Origin: a virus
Virus record (IMG/VR): IMGVR_UViG_3300029915_000731
Coordinates: 1 to 64,000 of that record
DNA length: 64,000 nucleotides
Reading direction: 5' to 3' (one strand)
The translations under genes and the position numbers were made by a program. Shown in pieces: positions 1-5,577 of the stretch. Each line of letters starts with the position of its first letter. Position 1 is the first letter of the stretch. The notes beneath the pieces are model-generated. The model saw only the letters and a list, made by a program, of their open reading frames with translations, had not been told where the DNA came from and did no database searches.

Positions 1-264
1 ATCGTCCAGCAACTGCAAGTCGAACGTCGTAGAATTGACGCCGCTCTCAACGCCCTTATCGGAGAGCAAGCTGCCCCGGCGAGAGCCCCTGCAACTGCTA
101 CCGCACCCGCAACTACCTCAACCACCACCGCAGCCCCGAAGAGCCACCACAAGCGCAAGGCACGCTCCTTGACACCGGAAGCCAAAGCGAAGATTTCAAC
201 GGCTCAGAAGGCACGCTGGGCTCTGATAAAGGCCAACAGCAAACCTGCCGTTCGTGCGGCTTAA
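1..264 (+). CDS. C-terminal part of an Ala/Thr-rich basic protein (left-truncated)
   Basis: The frame is open from base 1 and ends at TAA 262-264, leaving 87 residues. An Ala/Pro/Thr-rich stretch is followed by a basic His/Lys/Arg segment and an ISTAQKARWA tail. Such tails occur in small DNA-associated proteins of several bacteria, as I recall including Acidobacteriota, but I did not check this. It is the only plus-strand gene in the left 41 kb and converges on the next gene. Function unknown; DNA binding is a guess from the charge. Confidence 0.75.
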   Translation: MVQQLQVERRRIDAALNALIGEQAAPARAPATATAPATTSTTTAAPKSHHKRKARSLTPEAKAKISTAQKARWALIKANSKPAVRAA

Positions 265-280
265 ACAGCAGGTCACCCAA

Positions 281-308
281 AAAGGCTCCGTCATTGACGG
301 AGCCTTTT
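281..308. terminator. Bidirectional hairpin terminator
   Basis: AAAGGCTCCG pairs with CGGAGCCTTT across a short loop and is followed by TTTTCTTCTTC on the plus strand. It lies between two convergent genes (ends at 264 and 342). Confidence 0.8.
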
Positions 309-341
309 CTTCTTCTTCTTCTTCGACGTACGAGGTATCTT

Positions 342-692
342 TTAATAGTGGATAAACTGGTCTCGGTCTGCTTGCGTAATGGTCTTCAAACAGGCTGAAC
401 ACCTTTCATACCGCTCAGTGTCCTCTCCATCATGAGGGCCGTAGCTGGTTGCAACATGTCCACACTCATTCTGGTGTTTGCGAAGGTAGGCAGTGCGGCG
501 GATATAATTCAGGTGAACGTAGTCGCCGTAGCCGTCGCCGCCCCCATACGCAGGGGGTAGAGACGTAGCGGCCTCACCTTCCGCCGCCGCCAGCAGCTTC
601 ATCTTCTCGTACACGTCCGACTTCTGCTTTTGCAAGTCTTTGATACGACCGCTTAGTTCAGCGTCCGCCGCTTTAAGCTGCTTCATTGTCAT
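342..692 (-). CDS. Hypothetical protein, coiled-coil start and Cys/His tail
   Basis: 116 residues. The start ATG at 692 has AAAGGTG a few bases upstream. Residues 1-40 are charged and helical (possible coiled coil). A Gly/Tyr-rich linker follows, then a C-terminal half with NECGH and, about 24 residues later, CSAC, which could form a single zinc site. I recognise no family. It ends the left-most minus-strand transcript at the terminator at 281-308. Confidence 0.7.
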   Translation of the reverse strand: MTMKQLKAADAELSGRIKDLQKQKSDVYEKMKLLAAAEGEAATSLPPAYGGGDGYGDYVHLNYIRRTAYLRKHQNECGHVATSYGPHDGEDTERYERCSACLKTITQADRDQFIHY

Positions 693-695
693 GTT

Positions 696-845
696 TCACC
701 TTTCGATGGGTGCGGCCACGTAGGTCACAGCCCAGTCCATCTCGCACTTTGTCTTCAACCTGAGCCACGAGTTCATTGACTCCGCTGCTCCACAGAAGCT
801 TTTCTCCAACGTGAAAAAACAGGCGATACTATAGCCGCCCCACAT
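696..845 (-). CDS. Possible 49-residue protein
   Basis: A frame opening at ATG 845 and ending at TGA 696-698 fills the gap between two better supported genes and stops four bases before the next start. A better ribosome site (GGAGCACAT) precedes ATG codons near 853-856, but those open a frame of only 8 codons. The composition is Trp/Cys-rich and no family is recognised. Confidence 0.3.
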   Translation of the reverse strand: MWGGYSIACFFTLEKSFCGAAESMNSWLRLKTKCEMDWAVTYVAAPIER

Positions 846-870
846 CTTTCATCATATGTGCTCCTTATTT

Positions 871-1245
871 TCACTTTATCTTCAATCCACAGCGGCTGAG
901 GTGCTTTCGAATTTCAGCGAACTCCACGGGCTTGTCGAAGACAGCGATTTTTCGTTTGAGAGTCCAGAACCGTCGATTGGCTTCGCGACTATCAGCAGTC
1001 ATCATCGCCACTTTCTGACCGGGGTGCTCGGTGAGAATTGCGTCGAGCATCCTCACCCCATTCATCCGGGGCATATCGAAGTCGGAGAGCACATAGTCAA
1101 ATGGTTGGGCGCGGAAGAGTTCTAAACCCTCGCGCCCATCGCCAGCCTCCACGACATCAATCGGGGCTCCCCGGACGGCCTTCTCCAGAGCTTCTCTGAG
1201 GTAGGCGAGGTTCATCCGGTCATCATCCACGATAAGAACCCTCAC
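871..1245 (-). CDS. Stand-alone response-regulator receiver (CheY-like)
   Basis: 124 residues, the size of a single receiver domain. Visible signature: acidic pocket DDD at 7-9, phospho-acceptor Asp55 in LSDFDMP, Thr in MMTAD near 84, and the conserved Lys in FDKPV near 105. No output domain follows. In bacteria such proteins take phosphate from a histidine kinase and switch partner binding. Here a host kinase would have to be the donor (inference). It starts at GTG 1245, which overlaps the stop of the upstream gene (GTGA), so the two are translationally coupled. Confidence 0.88.
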   Translation of the reverse strand: MRVLIVDDDRMNLAYLREALEKAVRGAPIDVVEAGDGREGLELFRAQPFDYVLSDFDMPRMNGVRMLDAILTEHPGQKVAMMTADSREANRRFWTLKRKIAVFDKPVEFAEIRKHLSRCGLKIK

Positions 1246-1463
1246 TTACGCCTCTTCGTTCCAAATCGGATGTAGTCACGACCACGTTGGGTGATGCTAT
1301 ACCAGAGGTTGTGACATGCGCCGGTGCTTAAGAACCCATGCCTGACCAGAGACCGTGCGGTCTGAAGGGGGTGACCCTTTACCCAGACCCTCCCGTGAAG
1401 GCTCCTGTCAATGGCGTCTAGCAAACAGAACTGGGCAAGCGACAACTTCGGCCAGTCCCTCAC
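1242..1463 (-). CDS. Small winged-helix-like DNA-binding protein
   Basis: 73 basic residues ending in TKRRK. The run from SLAQFCLLDAIDR through ARSLVRHGFLST to YSITQRGRDYI has the spacing of a winged helix: helix, recognition helix near residues 33-45, then the beta wing preceding a terminal helix. The GTG start overlaps the upstream stop and its own stop overlaps the receiver start, so it may be the output partner of the receiver (inference). Confidence 0.55.
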   Translation of the reverse strand: MRDWPKLSLAQFCLLDAIDRSLHGRVWVKGHPLQTARSLVRHGFLSTGACHNLWYSITQRGRDYIRFGTKRRK

Positions 1464-1795
1464 GGGAGTTTCACGCGGGAGACCGTTCCAGTGCTAACAA
1501 CGTCTTCAAGGAATCCCTGACCTACCGGGCTCCCGAGCCACTGGATGACGGTGGCCGCGACGGTCGCCTCTTGCTGCGTCAGTTTGTAATGCTCACTCTT
1601 CTCCTGCCCATGTAGGAGGTAGCCCAGAGTCATTTCAGCACGCCTTGCCCACGCTTCAGCGAATGCGGCCTCAGCCGGATTCGAGGGGAGCCGATAGGAG
1701 CACAGACCCACGTGTTCAATCGGAGCTGGCTCCAAGTTTGTATTGAGTAGCTCACCCAACGATTCTGGTTTGTTTCCAAATTGGCTAGGCATCAT
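1460..1795 (-). CDS. Hypothetical protein
   Basis: 111 residues. GGAGGG lies directly before two in-frame ATGs (1795 and 1792), and the second has the better spacing. Predicted mostly helical, with an Ala-rich middle and a C-terminal QEATVAATVIQWLGSP stretch. First gene of a three-gene coupled set with the winged-helix and receiver genes. Family not recognised. Confidence 0.65.
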   Translation of the reverse strand: MMPSQFGNKPESLGELLNTNLEPAPIEHVGLCSYRLPSNPAEAAFAEAWARRAEMTLGYLLHGQEKSEHYKLTQQEATVAATVIQWLGSPVGQGFLEDVVSTGTVSRVKLP

Positions 1796-1894
1796 CCCTC
1801 CGGTACTCGCGATTCACTGATAGGTACATCGAAAAGCTCTATCAATGCAGAATTTGCAGTTGATGAACTTTTTAAGCTGTCCACGCGGCGGTCA

Positions 1895-2164
1895 TTAAAG
1901 GAAGACCCACGCCACACGCCGCATGGGCGTCTTGGCCGCGTCCGGCTGAAAACCACCGTGGTCGATTCTGCGCTGCATAGCCGCGATGGCTTCGGCTTCA
2001 GTAGCACCGCTCACGCTACCGCCGCAACCGTTGCCGCGATAGCTTGCGTCTGCGACAACACGCCCATCGGCCAGCTTGAATGTGGGATTGAAGTACAGGT
2101 CAACCCAGTATTTACCGCTACGTGACTCCCAACGCGCAATCTTCGTTCGCCCTAGCTTTGCCAT
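1895..2164 (-). CDS. Hypothetical protein
   Basis: 89 residues from ATG 2164. A longer frame to 2221 exists, but TAGGT precedes the inner ATG. A perfect TATACT (2171-2176, minus strand) lies only six bases upstream, which would give a nearly leaderless message if it acts as a -10 box. The protein mixes beta strands (WESRSGKYWVDLYFNP) with a terminal helix (EAEAIAAMQRRID). Family not recognised. Confidence 0.6.
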   Translation of the reverse strand: MAKLGRTKIARWESRSGKYWVDLYFNPTFKLADGRVVADASYRGNGCGGSVSGATEAEAIAAMQRRIDHGGFQPDAAKTPMRRVAWVFL

Positions 2165-2207
2165 ACCTACAGTATACCGGGGATGGGGGGATTTGGCTAG
2201 AATTATT

Positions 2208-2489
2208 TTATCCGACGCCATAGGACTTTCTTCTTTTGGTTTTTGCCGAGGGCACAGCCGGAACTACCTCAACTAGGGGCGTCTCTTTGATGCCTCGGTC
2301 ACGACGATTGAATGGGTAACCATGGGGGGATTGAGTAAAGGTAGACCCGTTCGTCGTATGAACAGTGATGTGAACCGGGTCGAACTTAGCCTCCTGTGCC
2401 GCCTTTACAAGCAGCTTAAGCAGGTCTTCGGCAGTCTTTCCCGAATCATCGGGGGCGAAGTTCATTTCGACGTGATATTGAGTGTACAT
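2208..2489 (-). CDS. Hypothetical protein
   Basis: 93 residues from ATG 2489. The frame can be extended to 2597 but would then run inside the neighbouring gene. The sequence before 2489 is GTATTAGACGAT, an example of the GTATTAG motif found before many genes here. N-terminal half helical (KTAEDLLKLLVKAAQEA), C-terminus basic (KTKRRKS). Function unknown. Confidence 0.6.
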   Translation of the reverse strand: MYTQYHVEMNFAPDDSGKTAEDLLKLLVKAAQEAKFDPVHITVHTTNGSTFTQSPHGYPFNRRDRGIKETPLVEVVPAVPSAKTKRRKSYGVG

Positions 2490-2502
2490 ATCGTCTAATA
2501 CT

Positions 2503-2706
2503 TCATTTGCATGTTTTCTTATCAATGCATCTAATGACTGCGTGCAAGTAGTCCTCGTCAAAAGACTCTCGGTGCTTTCCGTCCACGTAAATAACATAGG
2601 CGTCCACCGAGCAGTTCATAAAGACTTGGAGTTTATGTCCAAGGCAACCCCCTAAGTCACAGCCACTGCACTCGTAGCTCTCCTCACCAACCAAGTAGGT
2701 GCTCAT
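2503..2706 (-). CDS. Hypothetical Cys-rich protein
   Basis: 67 residues. Four cysteines in CSGCDLGGCLGH plus a later CIDKKTC could bind a metal. The ATG at 2706 overlaps the stop of a short upstream frame (ATATGA) and has a purine-rich GGAGGA about 15 bases upstream. Family not recognised. Confidence 0.6.
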   Translation of the reverse strand: MSTYLVGEESYECSGCDLGGCLGHKLQVFMNCSVDAYVIYVDGKHRESFDEDYLHAVIRCIDKKTCK

Positions 2707-2798
2707 ATGAGGGGACTGTCCTCCTCCTTGGGAGCGTCCTTGCCACGACGTTCGGGCTTCTGGGTGCGAATCTGTTTACCCCAATCACCAGTTGGCAA
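2703..2798 (-). CDS. Possible 31-residue basic peptide, +1 frame at the lipoprotein 3' end
   Basis: This frame overlaps the last codons of the lipoprotein gene and ends exactly in the ATGA overlap of the next gene. It reads as a hydrophilic tail (TQKPERRGKDAPKEED). The only start is TTG 2798, with no ribosome site. It could be a separate peptide, a +1 frameshift extension of the lipoprotein, or the trace of an indel. Confidence 0.3.
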   Translation of the reverse strand: MPTGDWGKQIRTQKPERRGKDAPKEEDSPLI

Positions 2799-2988
2799 CC
2801 GTTGTCACAACACCCGACACCGGGTTAGTCTCAGAGGACAGGTTCCAGTTAGACGGAGGGGGAGTGGAAGCCACTGTTTCAGGAGAGGTTACTTCAGGAG
2901 TAGCTGGTTTTGGTGCGTAAACCCCACTGTCACATCCGGTTACAGCCAGTATGCCAATCGTAAGAGCAATAACCACGAGTGCTTTCAC
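2785..2988 (-). CDS. Small lipoprotein
   Basis: 67 residues. The signal peptide has a hydrophobic core (ALVVIALTIGIL) and a lipobox AVTGC, so Cys19 should be lipidated by the host. A Pro/Thr-rich spacer (residues 25-45) and a short beta-prone end follow. Size and layout recall outer-membrane spanin lipoproteins or superinfection-exclusion lipoproteins. No partner is adjacent, so neither can be chosen. Confidence 0.7.
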   Translation of the reverse strand: MKALVVIALTIGILAVTGCDSGVYAPKPATPEVTSPETVASTPPPSNWNLSSETNPVSGVVTTVANW

Positions 2989-3024
2989 GTGATTCTCCAG
3001 TCTTGATTTGGTTAAAATTTCTCG

Positions 3025-3126
3025 TTATTCCACACAGCGATAACAGCGCCGATGCCCTGGGAGGAGAATTGAGACTCTCCATCTCTCGCCTTCGTACTCA
3101 ACCTTATCGCATACGTCTGGAACCAT
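3025..3126 (-). CDS. 33-residue hypothetical protein
   Basis: Short frame with a strong ribosome site (AGGGGG six bases before ATG 3126) and TAA at 3025. Contains three cysteines, two as CYRC near the C-terminus. It lies directly after the tRNA-Leu block in the direction of transcription. Function unknown. Confidence 0.55.
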   Translation of the reverse strand: MVPDVCDKVEYEGERWRVSILLPGHRRCYRCVE

Positions 3127-3137
3127 AAAAATACCCC

Positions 3138-3212
3138 CTACTTCTTATTTAATAGTCGGCTCTTCCAACGATCTTGTGTTTCAGCTCCGCCGAACGGTAT
3201 CGGACAATGCGA
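3138..3212 (-). pseudogene. Remnant of a paralogue of the 60.8-61.8 kb zinc-ribbon protein
   Basis: The minus strand reads FGGAETQDRWKSRLLN before TAG 3138. This nearly repeats the last residues of the protein encoded at 60832-61803 (FGGAETQDRWKSKFLN). There is no start codon, and an in-frame stop precedes it at 3213-3215. It looks like the 3' stub of a duplicated gene left beside the tRNA island. Confidence 0.55.
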
Positions 3213-3233
3213 TTAGGAAACACTTGAAAAAGT

Positions 3234-3320
3234 TGGTGCCAGAGACGGGACTCGAACCCGTATGAGTTTAACCTCGGAGGTTTTTGAGACCTCTGCGTAT
3301 ACCAATTCCACCACTCTGGC
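3234..3320 (-). tRNA. tRNA-Leu (CAA)
   Basis: Cloverleaf with acceptor GCCAGAG/CTCTGGC, encoded CCA, long class II variable arm, T loop TTCGAGT and anticodon loop CTCAAAA (CAA, reads UUG). Last gene of the leucine tRNA array in transcription order. Confidence 0.93.
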
Positions 3321-3326
3321 AAATTT

Positions 3327-3414
3327 TGGTACCCGTGACAGGAGTCGAACCTGCAAGACCCGGAGGTCTATGAGGGCTTAAACCTCATGTGTACGCCAAT
3401 ACCACCACACGGGC
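3327..3414 (-). tRNA. tRNA-Leu (UAA), copy 1
   Basis: Acceptor GCCCGTG/CACGGGT with encoded CCA, class II variable arm, anticodon stem TGAGG/CCTCA and loop TTTAAGC (UAA, reads UUA). Separated from its neighbour by a few bases. Confidence 0.92.
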
Positions 3415-3424
3415 ACATCTAAAC

Positions 3425-3515
3425 TGGTCGGCGCGGGGAGACTTGAACTCCCAGTTGACCTTGCGGTACGGCACGCCCTGAACGTGCTGTGTCTGCCGAA
3501 TTCCACCACGCGCCG
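3425..3515 (-). tRNA. tRNA-Leu (CAG)
   Basis: Acceptor CGGCGCG/CGCGCCG with encoded CCA, long variable arm, stem GCACG/CGTGC and loop TTCAGGG (CAG, reads CUG). The 5' base is C, unusual but paired. Confidence 0.92.
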
Positions 3516-3527
3516 AAAAATCTAAAA

Positions 3528-3615
3528 TGGTACCGGGTGAGAGACTCGAACTCTCATGAAGCTTGCGCCTCGCTAGCTCCTAAGGCTAGGGTGTCTGCCA
3601 TTCCACCAACCCGGC
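3528..3615 (-). tRNA. tRNA-Leu (UAG)
   Basis: Acceptor GCCGGGT/ACCCGGT with encoded CCA, class II variable arm, stem CTAGC/GCTAG and loop CTTAGGA (UAG, reads CUA). Confidence 0.92.
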
Positions 3616-3627
3616 AAATCTAAACTT

Positions 3628-3719
3628 TGGTACCCCTGACAGGACTCGAACCTGCAATGTTTACCGCTTGGGTATCGCGTCTTAAGCGCGACGTGTCTCG
3701 CCAGTTTCACCACAGGGGC
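3628..3719 (-). tRNA. tRNA-Leu (UAA), copy 2
   Basis: Acceptor GCCCCTG/CAGGGGT with encoded CCA, long variable arm, stem TCGCG/CGCGA and loop CTTAAGA (UAA). Same anticodon as the gene at 3327-3414 but a different body. Confidence 0.92.
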
Positions 3720-3731
3720 ACATCTAAACTT

Positions 3732-3822
3732 TGGTCGGCTCGATGAGATTCGAACTCACAATTGTCCTTTCGGAACACATGGACCTCAACCATGCGCGTC
3801 TCGCCAATTTCGCCACAAGCCG
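3732..3822 (-). tRNA. tRNA-Leu (GAG), copy 1
   Basis: Acceptor CGGCTTG/CGAGCCG with encoded CCA, long variable arm, stem CATGG/CCATG and loop TTGAGGT (GAG, reads CUU and CUC). A second tRNA-Leu (GAG) with the same 5' acceptor strand lies at 4470-4556. Confidence 0.92.
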
Positions 3823-3845
3823 ATACTTTACTTCAATACTGAGTG

Positions 3846-4094
3846 TTACCTCTCAACATGCCCCCTCTGAGAAAGCGCCCGGTCGATAAACTGGTCTGCA
3901 ACCTGTTCTCGGTACGCCGGGGACTCAAACAAACTTTTAGTGTCCATGGTGTAGTAGGTATTGTAGCTCTTCTTCCCCACCTTGTCGGATACCGCCACTT
4001 TCAGTATTGGAAAGCAGCCTCCGACTTGGACGGTGACATCGTCTCGCGTCACCTTTACCTTGCCATTCTTTAATACCTTAACACCCTTATCCAT
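3846..4094 (-). CDS. Hypothetical protein inside the tRNA-Leu array
   Basis: 82 residues. AGGTTG precedes ATG 4094. The first half is beta-prone and basic (KVLKNGKVKVTRDDVTVQV), the second helical (SPAYREQVADQFIDRALSQ). It splits the leucine tRNA array into 6 + 1 genes. Family not recognised. Confidence 0.65.
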   Translation of the reverse strand: MDKGVKVLKNGKVKVTRDDVTVQVGGCFPILKVAVSDKVGKKSYNTYYTMDTKSLFESPAYREQVADQFIDRALSQRGHVER

Positions 4095-4114
4095 TGTTTC
4101 AACCTGTTACCCTC

Positions 4115-4270
4115 TCACAGAATACTCACGCCTCCACGTCCAGCTATATGCTTTATCGTTTGGCCACAGTTTGGACAACACTTACGACTGACTCCTATGA
4201 CTCCTATAGGGGCTAGAAACGCTGCTAGAAGCCCCGAGATAACGAAAATGATAACCACTGTCAAAACCAT
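4115..4270 (-). CDS. 51-residue membrane peptide with CPNCG knuckle
   Basis: ATG 4270 is preceded by GAGAGGTATTT. The first 27 residues form one membrane helix (VVIIFVISGLLAAFLAPIGV), followed by RKCCPNCGQ, a half zinc ribbon, and a short cytoplasmic tail. Such one-helix plus CPxCG peptides are common phage orphans. Role unknown. Confidence 0.6.
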   Translation of the reverse strand: MVLTVVIIFVISGLLAAFLAPIGVIGVSRKCCPNCGQTIKHIAGRGGVSIL

Positions 4271-4355
4271 AAATACCTCTCGGAATCGGTGGGGGTGAGG
4301 AAATTGCTTCCCAGTGCTCCGCCTATTTGGGGTTATTCAGCGGACACCCCCGAAC

Positions 4356-4462
4356 TGGTGGACTGTGGTGGCGTTCGAGCCACGCTATCGCTTCATCTCA
4401 GGACACGGGAAAGTCACCCTAGCACCTGCCTTTACGATGTCTTCACCTAACTTACACAGCCC
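4356..4462 (-). ncRNA. tRNA-like element in a tRNA slot (degenerate)
   Basis: Immediately follows the tRNA-Leu at 4470-4556. The ends pair as a seven-base acceptor stem (GGGCTGT with ACAGTCC) and finish in ACCA. A GTGGC/GCCAC hairpin with loop TCGAAC sits where a T arm belongs, one base short of the normal loop. No normal anticodon arm can be drawn and the element is 107 nt long. A decayed tRNA or a tRNA mimic. Confidence 0.3.
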
Positions 4463-4469
4463 AAAACTT

Positions 4470-4556
4470 TGGTCGGCTTGGGGGGACTTGAACCCCCACT
4501 CCCTTGCGAGAACCAGCCCCTCAAGCTGGCGCGTCTGCGAATTTCGCCACAAGCCG
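4470..4556 (-). tRNA. tRNA-Leu (GAG), copy 2
   Basis: Acceptor CGGCTTG/CAAGCCG with encoded CCA, long variable arm, stem CCAGC/GCTGG and loop TTGAGGG (GAG). This tRNA would read the CUU codon at which the release-factor frameshift at 30.37 kb is proposed. Confidence 0.92.
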
Positions 4557-4634
4557 ATAACTTACATTAACCTAATACTACAAAATCTGGTGGGCTGGGA
4601 AGGATTAGTTATACCTCACATCCCCTTACGAAAG

Positions 4635-4722
4635 TGCGCCGTGATGGATTCGAACCACCGATGTTACTCTTAAAGAGGACTGGGTTACGGCCAGTCGCTT
4701 TCGTCCACTCAGCCAACGACGC
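4635..4722 (-). tRNA. tRNA-Tyr (GUA), atypical
   Basis: Acceptor GCGTCGT/ACGGCGC with discriminator A, long variable arm, normal T loop TTCGAAT, stem ACTGG/CCAGT and loop CCGTAAC, giving anticodon GUA but C instead of the nearly invariant U at position 33. CCA is not encoded. A segment ending in CCCACCA follows at about 4588-4612 and looks like the 3' end of another, lost tRNA. Confidence 0.75.
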
Positions 4723-4735
4723 ATATCTAAAAATT

Positions 4736-4826
4736 TGGTGGGTAGGGAGGGATTCGAACCCCCAGCGTGCCCAAAGGGCATCCAGATTTACAGTCTGGCG
4801 CGGCCAACCGTATCCACGTCCTACCC
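4736..4826 (-). tRNA. tRNA-Tyr (GUA)
   Basis: Acceptor GGGTAGG/CCTACCC with encoded CCA, class II variable arm, stem CCAGA/TCTGG and normal loop CTGTAAA (GUA). First tRNA of the left island in transcription order. Confidence 0.92.
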
Positions 4827-4835
4827 ACAATACAA

Positions 4836-4859
4836 AAGCCGCTCGGTTGAGAGCGGCTT
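4836..4859. terminator. Hairpin before the tRNA island
   Basis: AAGCCGCTC pairs with GAGCGGCTT around GGTTGA. On the minus strand it is followed by TTG after CTTT, so it is a modest terminator or a processing hairpin upstream of the tRNA-Tyr genes. Confidence 0.55.
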
Positions 4860-4883
4860 CGTTTGAACTCTGGTTTGACTTGA

Positions 4884-4982
4884 CTATTTGTCAGTCCACC
4901 CGTTCAACACGGAGCCGTCGCTAAGCAGGTAATACAAGCTTAGTGATAAAACCGAGTTGTTAACGAGGTTGGTCATTGTCAT
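4884..4982 (-). CDS. 32-residue peptide in the leader of the tRNA island
   Basis: ATG 4982 (or ATG 4976, better spaced from AAAGGG) to TAG 4884. Hydrophobic middle (VLSLSLYYLLSDGSVL). It lies between a strong promoter (5072-5101) and the tRNA genes, so it could be a leader peptide. No homologue recognised. Confidence 0.45.
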   Translation of the reverse strand: MTMTNLVNNSVLSLSLYYLLSDGSVLNGWTDK

Positions 4983-4999
4983 CCCTTTCGCTGTGATAA

Positions 5000-5032
5000 G
5001 CGTCTAGGGGTCGCTTAGCGTCCCCTAGACGC
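5000..5032 (-). promoter_or_regulatory. Perfect 11-bp inverted repeat in the promoter-proximal leader
   Basis: GCGTCTAGGGG and CCCCTAGACGC flank an 11-base loop. It lies just downstream of the predicted start of the minus-strand transcript from 5072-5101, so it could be an operator or a leader hairpin. No T run follows, so it is not a simple terminator. Confidence 0.5.
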
Positions 5033-5071
5033 AATACTCTATATACTCTATATCGGTACCACTTCATATAT

Positions 5072-5101
5072 ATAATACGCAGGAAACCGGAAAACTGTCA
5101 A
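5072..5101 (-). promoter_or_regulatory. Strong sigma70-type promoter for the left tRNA island
   Basis: Minus strand TTGACA (5096-5101), 18-bp spacer, TATTAT (5072-5077), AT-rich before and after. It is the best housekeeping-type promoter in the window and points toward the leader peptide and the Tyr/Leu tRNAs. Confidence 0.75.
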
Positions 5102-5286
5102 TTCTTTTCTGAAGAAAAATGAAAGTGGCCGTTTGGAGCACTGTCGAGGTGGCCTTCCCCCGGTTTACACGAGCCTCTGCGTCTTTCGTCTCGCCGTTGT
5201 TACCCTGCCTCGTTGCACCTTCCCAACATCAGGGGTACGTACGGTGCTTCAGACATCACTATACTAATACCATAAAACGTGAAACT
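5102..5286. other. Gap without a convincing gene
   Basis: The minus strand has only an 18-codon frame preceded by GGTATTAG near 5265 and short GTG frames. A plus-strand frame from 5119 runs into the antisense of the next gene and is probably spurious. Nothing else is seen. Confidence 0.5.
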
Positions 5287-5538
5287 TTAGCAATACCCAT
5301 CTGGGTCAGGCTCGTACTGCTTGTGGTGCTTGTGGTACCATCGGGTCGTTTTAATCCGCTTGTGAAATTCTGAACAAGTCTCATGAACATGCTCAGGGAA
5401 TGCTGAGCCAAAACGACGCCAAGCAACCTCTCTGGCCTCTTCATCAATCGCATCTACAATCCAACTATACGCGACGATTTCCCAGTAGGCAACATCCTCT
5501 ATCCGCTGGTCTTGCCCTAAGTTTTTCAAATTTCCCAT
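5287..5538 (-). CDS. Hypothetical protein
   Basis: 83 residues. ATG 5538 follows GGGGAAAACGT. A TATACT box lies about 20 bases upstream (minus strand, 5557-5562). Helical N-terminal half (IVAYSWIVDAIDEEAREVAW) and a His/Lys/Tyr-rich C-terminus ending in Cys. Family not recognised. Confidence 0.6.
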   Translation of the reverse strand: MGNLKNLGQDQRIEDVAYWEIVAYSWIVDAIDEEAREVAWRRFGSAFPEHVHETCSEFHKRIKTTRWYHKHHKQYEPDPDGYC

Positions 5539-5577
5539 ACGTTTTCCCCACCTAGTATAGGGGGCTGTAGTTGATTT

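Noticed and set aside
4314-4924. Plus-strand frames of about 100 codons across 4.3-4.9 kb
   Set aside because: They are translations through the antisense of tRNA genes and change frame at each tRNA.
5119-5373. Plus-strand 84-codon frame with GAAGAAAA before ATG
   Set aside because: Runs through the antisense of the 83-residue minus-strand gene and has a composition typical of shadow frames. No neighbours on that strand.
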